Of a stretch of 5,685 nt of DNA, positions 1-5,621 are shown piece by piece (position 1 is the first letter of the stretch; each line of letters begins with the position of its first letter). The DNA is taken from positions 1 through 5,685 of the forward strand of contig SLIY01000094.1 in NCBI GenBank assembly GCA_007135385.1, written 5' to 3'. The translations under genes and the position numbers were made by a program. This stretch comes from Leptolyngbyaceae cyanobacterium CSSed165cm_216 (GTDB lineage: Bacteria > Cyanobacteriota > Cyanobacteriia > Phormidesmidales > Phormidesmidaceae). Below the pieces are notes generated by a model. The model was given only the letters and a program-made list of their open reading frames with translations. It did no database searches and was not told where the DNA came from.

Positions 1-174
1 CAAAAAAGCACTCTCTTTAAGTCTTAGTCGTCAGGGAGAAATTGCGTGTCTTGGGATACAAAAGTTTGTCTAATGCCCTTGCTGAGCAAACTTACCGAAA
101 CCTAAAGTCTCGACTATATCCCTGGCCTAACCTAACTTTACCAGTATGCTGGCCGGACGTAGGGTTTACATCAC
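1..174. other. non-coding stretch downstream of ubiA
   Basis: No gene is supported here. Open frames that cross this stretch run antisense to, or out of frame with, the ubiA reading frame and resemble no family I know. The stretch holds a short CCTAA tandem at 126-135 and two inverted repeats listed separately, both probably belonging to the 3' end of the ubiA transcript. Positions 1-7 read as a T-run on the minus strand but no convincing stem precedes it. Confidence 0.6.
62..93 (-). terminator. weak terminator-like inverted repeat after ubiA
   Basis: AAGTTTG at 62-68 is the exact reverse complement of CAAACTT at 87-93, with an 18-nt loop. Read on the minus strand, the second arm runs straight into TTTT, which is the intrinsic-terminator layout, about 80 nt after the ubiA stop. 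The stem is only 7 bp and AT-rich, and an internal TTGC-TGA-GCAA hairpin (79-89) competes with it, so this is a weak call. Confidence 0.25.
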
Positions 175-218
175 TTAAAGTACCGTTAGCCAAGTGCCCA
201 ACAGCATGCCGGCCAGCA
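147..218. repeat. 10-bp perfect inverted repeat spanning the ubiA stop codon
   Basis: TGCTGGCCGG at 147-156 and CCGGCCAGCA at 209-218 are exact reverse complements separated by 52 nt. One arm lies inside the last codons of ubiA and the other lies beyond its TAA stop (175-177). In the ubiA mRNA this would form a GC-rich stem closing a loop that contains the stop codon. No T-run follows on the minus strand, so it is not a classical terminator; it could protect or define the 3' end. The repeat is seen directly and any function is inference. Confidence 0.4.
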
Positions 219-1068
219 GCACAAACCCCAGCTGGACATTCTGCTGGAAAATCTGACCATAGAGCTTTTGGGCTGGTTTGTAGCGGCTCAGCAAATAGGT
301 CTGCCGGGACCAGACGACAAGCGCGATCGCCAGGGTGAACCAGTAGGGCAAGGCCAGCAATTGCAGTAAGCCTAACCAAATCAGCATCAGCCAGGTGCCT
401 AAAAAACAAAAACCGACAAACTGAGGCGTCGAGTTACCAAAAAATAAAGCGGCAGAATTGACCCCGAGGCGGCGATCATCGTCGCGATCGGGAATGGCGT
501 AGACCGTGTCAAACCCTAGGGTCCACAGCACTACAGCCAACCATAAAATCCAGGCGGGTAGGTCCAATCGGCCGGTGACCGCCGCCCAGGGAATCAGTAC
601 CGCAAACCCCCAGGCCAAGGACAGCACCAACTGGGGCACCGGGAACACTCGCTTGGCCGCAGGATAAAGCAAAATAAACGGCACCGCCAGTACACACAGC
701 CAAAACCCCAGGGCGTTCAAATACAGGGACAACCCGTAGGCGCAGAGCAGCGCCACCAACAGCACCCCCACTCCCACTTGCACTGACAGATCGCGAGCGG
801 CCAGGGGACGGGTGCGGGTACGGGCCACATGGGGGTCAATGTTGCGATCCCATAGATCGTTGACCACACAACCAGCGGCACTGGTGGCCAGAGTACCCAG
901 GGTGATCACCCCCACCAGCGGCAGAGGGGGCAGCCCATCGGCGGCCAGCACTACCGACCACAGGGCGGGAATCATTAAAATTAATCGGCCGGTGGGCTTA
1001 TCCCAGCGCAGTAGGCGGATGATGGCTTGTAGCTTTGAGGGGCCGGGCCGGGTGGAAGGACTCGCCAT
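175..1068 (-). CDS. ubiA: 4-hydroxybenzoate polyprenyltransferase (UbiA family, plastoquinone synthesis)
   Basis: This 297-residue integral membrane enzyme attaches a polyprenyl chain (solanesyl in cyanobacteria) to 4-hydroxybenzoate, an early step of plastoquinone-9 synthesis. Both UbiA aspartate motifs are intact: N70-D71-L-W-D74-R-N-I-D78, and D194-R-D-D-D198 preceded by FDTVYAIP. They bind Mg2+ and the prenyl diphosphate. Eight or nine hydrophobic segments fill the rest. The stretches GRLILMIPALW, GCVVNDLWDR and KRVFPVPQLVLS closely match, from memory, the Synechocystis enzyme Slr0926, and the length is normal for the family. The ATG start lies where homologues begin, but no Shine-Dalgarno sequence precedes it, which is common in cyanobacteria. 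It lies 65 nt after the bicA stop on the same strand. A possible -10 (TATGCT, 1104-1109) sits in that gap without a recognisable -35, so the gene may have its own promoter or be read through from bicA. Confidence 0.93.
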   Translation of the reverse strand: MASPSTRPGPSKLQAIIRLLRWDKPTGRLILMIPALWSVVLAADGLPPLPLVGVITLGTLATSAAGCVVNDLWDRNIDPHVARTRTRPLAARDLSVQVGVGVLLVALLCAYGLSLYLNALGFWLCVLAVPFILLYPAAKRVFPVPQLVLSLAWGFAVLIPWAAVTGRLDLPAWILWLAVVLWTLGFDTVYAIPDRDDDRRLGVNSAALFFGNSTPQFVGFCFLGTWLMLIWLGLLQLLALPYWFTLAIALVVWSRQTYLLSRYKPAQKLYGQIFQQNVQLGFVLLAGMLLGTWLTVL

Positions 1069-1133
1069 AGTCGCACAGGGTTTAGGGTAACAGTACGTTA
1101 ATTAGCATAGCGAGGAGCCAGGGACGGTGTTAG

Positions 1134-2831
1134 CTAAACTGCCACTGGGGGTTGAATCAGGACCAGGGCCGACTGCAGGGCTTGAAATCGATTTTCCACC
1201 TGGTGAATGGCGGGGGGAACTGTACCTTCGCTGCGTTTACGGTGGGTGACAAATCGTTGTAGGTCTAAGGTTTCGAGGCGGCTTTGCACCTGACCCGGTT
1301 TAACCACAATCCAGACATTGCGATCGCGCTTAATCGCATCCTGCACAATCGACTCAATCGCCAGGGCAGCGGTTACCCCAATGGTAGGGACTTCGCTGAG
1401 ATCCAGCACCAGGGCCCGATAATTTTTCACAAACGATAGGCGGCGAGAAATACTCTTCGCCGCCCCAAAACTCATCGGTCCGCCTAGCTGAAACAGTAAG
1501 ATATCTCCTTTAGACTGAATCAAGATGTCTTGTTCCGCCAGGGATAGGTTCTGGCTGTCAGTCGGGTCAGTAATAGCTTTGATGCGGTTGCTCTGCAAAT
1601 CGGACAGCCGCTTAATCGTCAACATATTCGCCACAAAGGCCCCGACCAGCACCGCCGTAATCAAGTCTACAAACACGGTTAAAAACAGCACCATATACAT
1701 GATGCCAGTGCCCTTGAGGGAAATCTTAGGAGCGCGTTTGATAAAGCCCCAGTCCAGAATGTCGATGCCTACTTTTAGCAAAATGCCCGCCAGCACGGCG
1801 TTGGGAATTTGAGCTGTCAACGGCCCAGCCCAAAAAATCACGAGCAGCAGCACCAGGGCATGGGTAATCCCCGAGAGGGGAGTGCGCCCCCCCGCCTGCA
1901 CATTCACCACCGTACGCATGGTGGCCCCGGCCCCCGGCAGGCCGCCAAACAACCCTGATAGCAAATTACCAAGACCCTGGCCAATCAACTCTTTGTCGGA
2001 GTCGTGCTGGGTGCGGGAAATACTATCGGCCACTAGGGAGGTCAGTAAGGAGTCGATCGCCCCTAGCACCGCCAGCATAATGCCGTAGCGCAGCATGTCA
2101 TCCAGTTCCCGCAGGCTGAACGTGGGTAGATGTAGTTCGGGAAACCCCTGGGGGATGTCGCCAATGCGGGGCACATCCGCCTGGCCGAATATCATCACCG
2201 ACACCACGGTACCAATCACCAGGGCCACCAGCGGCGACGGCAGAATGCGGTTGAGGTTGGTGGGCATGGCAAACACAATCACCAGGGTTAGCAAGCCCAG
2301 CCCTAGGGCGATTAAATTGGGTTGACTGATAAAGGCCGGAAGCTGCTGCACGGTACCAATCACCCCACCCGAGGCTTGATGGCCCAGCAAGGGCGGCAGC
2401 TGCAACAGGATAATAATTACCCCAATCCCCGACATAAAACCAGAGATCACCGTATAGGGCAGCAGGGTGATGTATTGCCCCAGGCGCATCAACCCAAACA
2501 AAATTTGCAGGATCCCGCCCAGCATGACGACCGTAAAGGCAATGGCTAGGCCAGTGCCATCCGGGTAGCGAGCGACCAAGGAGGCAATCACCGTGGCAAT
2601 CACCACAGTCATGGGGCCAGTGGGGCCAGATATCTGGGTGGGGGTACCACCAAACAGGGCGGCGAAAAAGCCAGTAAAGACAGCGCCATAAAGCCCAGCG
2701 ATCGCCCCTGCCCCCGAGGCCACCCCAAAGGCCAGAGCCAGGGGTAACGCTACGATGGCTGCCGTAACGCCGCCAAACAGGTCCCCGCGCCAGTGGCGAA
2801 AACTAATGGTGTTAACTAAAGGTATCGACAC
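1134..2831 (-). CDS. bicA: BicA-type Na+-dependent bicarbonate transporter (SulP/SLC26 family)
   Basis: This 565-residue inner-membrane transporter belongs to the BicA group, the high-flux, low-affinity Na+/HCO3- uptake system of the cyanobacterial CO2-concentrating mechanism. Segments such as ALAFGVASGAGA, GPTGPMTVV, LPYTVISGFMSGIG and ELIGQGLGNL follow Synechococcus PCC 7002 BicA closely, from memory, and length is the same (about 566). The three residues known from the BicA structure (Thr69, Asp258, Thr302) appear as T71, D260 and T304, each shifted by two. The N-terminal part is the 14-helix SulP core; a STAS domain starts near residue 440, with DLSEVPTIGVTAALAIES as its core. Start: the frame can open at TTG (2844-2846), but GTG at 2829-2831 has GAGG (2841-2844) 9 nt upstream and gives the expected N-terminus. 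It lies 79 nt after the usp gene and 65 nt before ubiA. It could in principle carry another anion, but the BicA match is strong. Confidence 0.88.
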   Translation of the reverse strand: MSIPLVNTISFRHWRGDLFGGVTAAIVALPLALAFGVASGAGAIAGLYGAVFTGFFAALFGGTPTQISGPTGPMTVVIATVIASLVARYPDGTGLAIAFTVVMLGGILQILFGLMRLGQYITLLPYTVISGFMSGIGVIIILLQLPPLLGHQASGGVIGTVQQLPAFISQPNLIALGLGLLTLVIVFAMPTNLNRILPSPLVALVIGTVVSVMIFGQADVPRIGDIPQGFPELHLPTFSLRELDDMLRYGIMLAVLGAIDSLLTSLVADSISRTQHDSDKELIGQGLGNLLSGLFGGLPGAGATMRTVVNVQAGGRTPLSGITHALVLLLVIFWAGPLTAQIPNAVLAGILLKVGIDILDWGFIKRAPKISLKGTGIMYMVLFLTVFVDLITAVLVGAFVANMLTIKRLSDLQSNRIKAITDPTDSQNLSLAEQDILIQSKGDILLFQLGGPMSFGAAKSISRRLSFVKNYRALVLDLSEVPTIGVTAALAIESIVQDAIKRDRNVWIVVKPGQVQSRLETLDLQRFVTHRKRSEGTVPPAIHQVENRFQALQSALVLIQPPVAV

Positions 2832-2840
2832 GATTTCTTG

Positions 2841-2844
2841 CCTC
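2841..2844 (-). promoter_or_regulatory. ribosome binding site deciding the bicA start
   Basis: GAGG on the minus strand, followed by a 9-nt spacer and then GTG at 2829-2831. It overlaps the alternative TTG codon at 2844-2846, which has no Shine-Dalgarno sequence of its own. This spacing is the main reason for choosing the GTG start. Confidence 0.5.
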
Positions 2845-2883
2845 AATCACAAAATTTGGGTGGTGATGGCTGTTACTATGATC

Positions 2884-2895
2884 CACCTTTAGGTG
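2884..2895. promoter_or_regulatory. palindrome in the usp-bicA gap, possible operator
   Basis: CACCT-TT-AGGTG is a perfect 5-bp inverted repeat with a 2-nt centre, in the 79-nt gap (2847-2925) between usp and bicA. Read on the minus strand it falls between a weak TTGTAC and a weak TAGTAA hexamer 16 nt apart, so it could be an operator inside a secondary bicA promoter. Its two-base centre is too tight for a good RNA hairpin and no T-run follows, so it is not a terminator. The hexamers match consensus poorly. Confidence 0.25.
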
Positions 2896-2925
2896 TACAA
2901 CGGAGACTAAGTTCCTGTTAGCCCC

Positions 2926-3789
2926 CTAGCGGAAGACCAGCACCGGAATGTGGCTGCTGCGTAACACTTGGGCTGTCGTACTACCAATCACCAGGTAGCG
3001 AATGCGGCTGTGGCCGTAGGCCCCCATCAGCAGTAGGGAAACAGTATTGGTATCGCAGTATTTAGTAATTTCCGTTTCAGGGTTACCCTGCTGCATGACG
3101 CAAATGGGCTCAAAGCCACCTTGCTGGGCTTGGTGACGGGCCTGGTCTAAGCGCGTGGTGGCGGTGGCATCGTCGGCACTTTTAGCCACAGTCATGATGT
3201 GCAACTCTAGCCCCTTAAACACCGGAGATTGGGTGACAAAGGTCAGCATCTTTTGGCCGCTGTCGCTACCGTCGTAGGCCACCAGCACCCGGTCAATGGG
3301 CTGATACTGGCGCGAAGTGACTAGGCAGGGTTTATGGCTAGCCCGCACAATCCGTTCTAAGTTAGCCCCCAGGTGGCCCGAGGCAAACTCGGCGGCTTCT
3401 CCCCGTTTACCCAGCACAATTAGGTCGGCGTCAGCCTCCAGAGTTTCCAGAAAGTCCACCAAAAACCCAGTCTTATGCAGGCGCCTAACGGAGGTCGCGC
3501 CATGGCTGGTCAGTACTTGCTCGGCATCGTCTAAGATCAGCTTGGCGCGCTCGTGGTTGAGCCTGGCCCGCTCATGCTCCACTTCCACTAGCTTTTTCAG
3601 CAGGGATTCTGACGCCCCCAGGCCAATGCTGCCACTTAGGTTACTGGCCTCTGCCGTGGCTTTGCCTCGGGCGTCGGTGACGTACAGCACATCTACACTG
3701 GCCCCCAGTCGCTGGGCAAACCAGGCCCCATAGCGGTAGCTACTCTGGGCAAAAATTGAGCCGTCTGTGCACAGTAGAATGCGTTTCAT
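2926..3789 (-). CDS. tandem-domain universal stress protein (UspA superfamily)
   Basis: A 287-residue soluble protein made of two Usp domains, about residues 1-160 and 166-287. Each opens with the Usp beta-strand and acidic residue that contacts adenine nucleotide: ILLCTDGS (D9) and VLVAYDGSD (D173). The second domain has an exact ATP-binding motif G-x2-G-x9-G-S (G256, G259, G269, S270). The first has a variant, G127-x2-G130-x10-G141-A-N, which may bind less well or not at all. A charged helix of about residues 65-95, rich in E, R and K, is inserted early in domain 1, as is usual for Usp proteins of this length. Usp proteins bind ATP or AMP and modulate partners; the target here is unknown. 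The ATG lies 3 nt after the stop of the upstream transporter, with AAGAG (3799-3803) inside that gene as ribosome binding site, so translation is probably coupled. The position between two SulP transporters suggests a transport-linked role, which is inference. Confidence 0.9.
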   Translation of the reverse strand: MKRILLCTDGSIFAQSSYRYGAWFAQRLGASVDVLYVTDARGKATAEASNLSGSIGLGASESLLKKLVEVEHERARLNHERAKLILDDAEQVLTSHGATSVRRLHKTGFLVDFLETLEADADLIVLGKRGEAAEFASGHLGANLERIVRASHKPCLVTSRQYQPIDRVLVAYDGSDSGQKMLTFVTQSPVFKGLELHIMTVAKSADDATATTRLDQARHQAQQGGFEPICVMQQGNPETEITKYCDTNTVSLLLMGAYGHSRIRYLVIGSTTAQVLRSSHIPVLVFR

Positions 3790-3792
3790 GAA

Positions 3793-5292
3793 TTAATTCT
3801 CTTTTATGGTGGGTTGACTAACGGTGGGCTGGCTATGGACAGCCAGTTTTTCTACCAGGGTGGCGCTGGCTGCATTCAGACCAATCACCTCCACTTCGGC
3901 ACCAGAACGGCGGAATTTATTGACAATTTTGTCTAGGGCGGCCACGGCCCCTTGGTCCCACAGGTGGGCATGGGTGAGATCGATGGTGACCCGGTCCACA
4001 AACTCATCGAAATCAAAAGCCTCTAGAAATTCCTCGATGGACACAAAGAAAATCTGCCCCGACACACTGTAAATCCGGTGGCTGCCGTCATCCCGCAGCA
4101 CTTTATCCACAAACACCAGCTGGGCAATTTTGCGGGAGAAAAACACCGTGCTCATGACGATACCTGTAGCCACCCCCAGGGCGAAGTTACGGGTAAAGAT
4201 GGTCACCAACATAGTGGTCAACATCACCGCCGTTTCCGTGCGGGGTACTTTAGTCATGTCTCGAAAGGAGGCCCAGCGGAAGGTACCAATAGACACCATG
4301 ATCATCACCGCGACCAGGGCCGCCATAGGCATCTGCTGCACCCAGTTGCTCAGGACCAGAATGGCAAATAGCAAAAATACCCCAGAAGCCAGGGTGGACA
4401 AGCGTCCCCGGCCCCCAGACTGCACGTTAATCACCGACTGACCAATCATGCCACAGCCCGCCATGCCGCCAAAGAAGCTAGTGATAATGTTGGCCACCCC
4501 TTGCCCCTTGGCCTCCTGGTTCTTGTCGCTGGGGGTGTCGGTGAGTTCATCCACCAGGGAGGCGGTGAGAAACGACGCCAGCAGCCCCACGATCGCCATG
4601 GTCAGCGCGGTGGGCAACACAATCAGCAGGGTGTCTAGGGTAAGGGGCACATCGGGTAGGGTAAAGATCGGTAGGGCGGTGGGCAGTTCCCCCATGTCGC
4701 CAACGGTGGGCACATCAATCCCTAGGGCGATCGCCGCCACAGTCATCACAAACAGGGCCACCAGCGGCGACGGTACCGCCGTGGTAAACCGAGGCAGAAT
4801 ATAGATGATCGCCAGCGATAGGGCGGTCATCACATACACCGCCGAGGGCACGTTGGTCAGCTGGGGCAGTTGAGCCAGGAAAATCAGCACCGCCAGGGCA
4901 TTGATGTAGCCCACCATCACCGCCCGGGGCACGTAGCGCATCTGTCGCCCCAACTTTAGCAGCCCAAATATCACCTGGAAGAGGCCGCACAGCAGAGTGG
5001 CCACCAGCAAATACTCTAGGCCCCAGTCTCGCACCAGGTCGATCATCAGCAGGGCCATAGCCCCAGTAGCAGCGGAAATAGAACCCGGTCGCCCCCCCAA
5101 AAAGGCGGTGACCACCGCAATAATAAAGGAGGCATAGAGCCCTACTTTCGGATCAACACCCGCAATGATCGAAAACGCGATCGCCTCCGGAATCAGGGCT
5201 AGCCCCACCACCGCCCCAGCTAAAATATCGGCTTTGGGGTTAGATAGCCACTCTCGCCTGAAATGACGCCAGTTAAATTTGCTTATAGTCAA
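3793..5292 (-). CDS. SulP-family inorganic anion transporter with STAS domain, substrate unknown
   Basis: A 499-residue inner-membrane protein of the SulP/SLC26 family, of the shorter group that includes Bacillus YbaR. Evidence: the LALIPEAIAFSIIAGVDPKVG opening of the first repeat, GQGVAN, FFGGMAGCGMIGQSVINVQS and GGRGRLST, many hydrophobic helices, and a C-terminal STAS domain from about residue 405 (IDLTHAHLWDQGAVAALDK). Substrate may be bicarbonate, sulfate or another anion; the sequence does not say. It is not BicA-like at the ion site: BicA Thr69 is kept (T76), but Asp258 is A239 and Thr302 is I283. The Ala is unusual even for its own group, which normally has Glu (GLLES). The tail carries a SQPT repeat. 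Start: an ATG at 5350-5352 would give 519 residues, but TTG at 5290-5292 has a perfect AGGAGG upstream and fits the family N-terminus. It is the first gene of the array, 3 nt before usp. Confidence 0.9.
   Translation of the reverse strand: MTISKFNWRHFRREWLSNPKADILAGAVVGLALIPEAIAFSIIAGVDPKVGLYASFIIAVVTAFLGGRPGSISAATGAMALLMIDLVRDWGLEYLLVATLLCGLFQVIFGLLKLGRQMRYVPRAVMVGYINALAVLIFLAQLPQLTNVPSAVYVMTALSLAIIYILPRFTTAVPSPLVALFVMTVAAIALGIDVPTVGDMGELPTALPIFTLPDVPLTLDTLLIVLPTALTMAIVGLLASFLTASLVDELTDTPSDKNQEAKGQGVANIITSFFGGMAGCGMIGQSVINVQSGGRGRLSTLASGVFLLFAILVLSNWVQQMPMAALVAVMIMVSIGTFRWASFRDMTKVPRTETAVMLTTMLVTIFTRNFALGVATGIVMSTVFFSRKIAQLVFVDKVLRDDGSHRIYSVSGQIFFVSIEEFLEAFDFDEFVDRVTIDLTHAHLWDQGAVAALDKIVNKFRRSGAEVEVIGLNAASATLVEKLAVHSQPTVSQPTIKEN
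3806..3835. repeat. 15-bp imperfect tandem duplication in the transporter tail
   Basis: Two adjacent 15-base units (3806-3820 and 3821-3835) match at 12 positions. On the minus strand they encode SQPTV and SQPTI, just before the transporter's final KEN and stop. Most differences are silent (AGC/AGT, CAG/CAA), so the copy is not brand new. It lies beyond the STAS fold and is probably a disordered tail. Confidence 0.6.
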
Positions 5293-5303
5293 GGTTTCTC
5301 GTT

Positions 5304-5309
5304 CCTCCT
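5304..5309 (-). promoter_or_regulatory. perfect Shine-Dalgarno AGGAGG for the SulP transporter
   Basis: AGGAGG on the minus strand, 11 nt before the TTG at 5290-5292. It lies within the frame if the upstream ATG (5350-5352) is used, which would make it an accidental EEE-coding stretch. Such a full anti-SD match is uncommon in cyanobacteria and supports the TTG start. Confidence 0.55.
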
Positions 5310-5336
5310 CTGACCTGGTTAACACTGCAAGAAACA

Positions 5337-5350
5337 GGCGGCAGGCCGCC
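5337..5350. repeat. GC-rich hairpin in the transporter leader
   Basis: GGCGG (5337-5341) and CCGCC (5346-5350) form a 5-bp all-GC stem with a 4-nt loop. With the TTG start it lies in the 5' leader, about 45 nt before the start codon. With the alternative ATG it covers the first codons and would hinder initiation there. No T-run follows. Confidence 0.45.
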
Positions 5351-5377
5351 ATACCCTATTTCCCTAGGGAGATCTAA

Positions 5378-5554
5378 GCCTCCACTCAAACGAGCTAGAT
5401 ACAAGCGCTGACAGGCTGCCAGCCACAGCGGTATACCCTAAGCCAACGTAATCACGGCTACTAGATTTATGGTTAGCCACACAGCTTACGGATGCGTTAC
5501 GAAAGCTGGGAAGTGGTTTTAATGCGATCGCCAAAGGCCTCAAGCACTCAAACG
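5378..5554. repeat. pair of 15-base direct repeats upstream of the transporter
   Basis: GCCTC-CACTCAAACG at 5378-5392 recurs as GCCTC-AAG-CACTCAAACG at 5537-5554: 15 identical bases with a 3-base insertion in the second copy, about 160 bp apart and in the same orientation. They flank the probable promoter region, so they may be paired binding sites or the trace of an old duplication. Identity is seen directly and function is unknown. Confidence 0.5.
5486..5501. promoter_or_regulatory. TTACG-N6-TTACG direct repeat, possible response-regulator site
   Basis: Two TTACG copies (5486-5490 and 5497-5501) start 11 bp apart, one helical turn, about 190 bp upstream of the TTG start. Tandem half-sites at this spacing are typical of OmpR/PhoB-family regulators. 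The half-site resembles the TTACA core of the cyanobacterial RpaB/HLR1 site, but with G for A and one extra spacer base. The match is partial, so this is only a candidate. Confidence 0.2.
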
Positions 5555-5600
5555 GTGGATCACCTGAAGAACCGCCACCTACTGACAATAGTCCCAGATT

Positions 5601-5621
5601 GACGCCTATCCACCTGGCGTC
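5601..5621. repeat. 6-bp GC-rich inverted repeat
   Basis: GACGCC (5601-5606) and GGCGTC (5616-5621) are perfect reverse complements with a 9-nt loop. No T-run follows on either strand. It could end the transcript of a minus-strand gene lying to the right, where a frame reading VVALRQAA stops at 5657-5659, but this is speculative. Confidence 0.35.

Noticed and set aside
42..409. Plus-strand (42-338) and minus-strand (92-409) frames overlapping the end of ubiA
   Set aside because: Both lie over the ubiA frame, which has intact family motifs; neither product resembles a known protein.
1129..1139. GTTAGCTAAAC palindrome at the bicA stop as a terminator
   Set aside because: Short, AT-rich, no loop and no T-run.
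3317..4804. Long plus-strand frames antisense to the usp and SulP genes
   Set aside because: They are antisense shadows of GC-rich coding sequence, rich in Arg, Ser and Thr, with no family features.
5361..5370. TCCCTAGGGA palindrome as a terminator or operator
   Set aside because: It has no loop for an RNA hairpin and no T-run; ten-base palindromes are not rare enough to call alone.
5364..5588. 74-codon minus-strand open frame upstream of the transporter
   Set aside because: No recognisable family, no ribosome binding site and low-complexity Ser/Gly composition; it overlaps the probable promoter and repeats.
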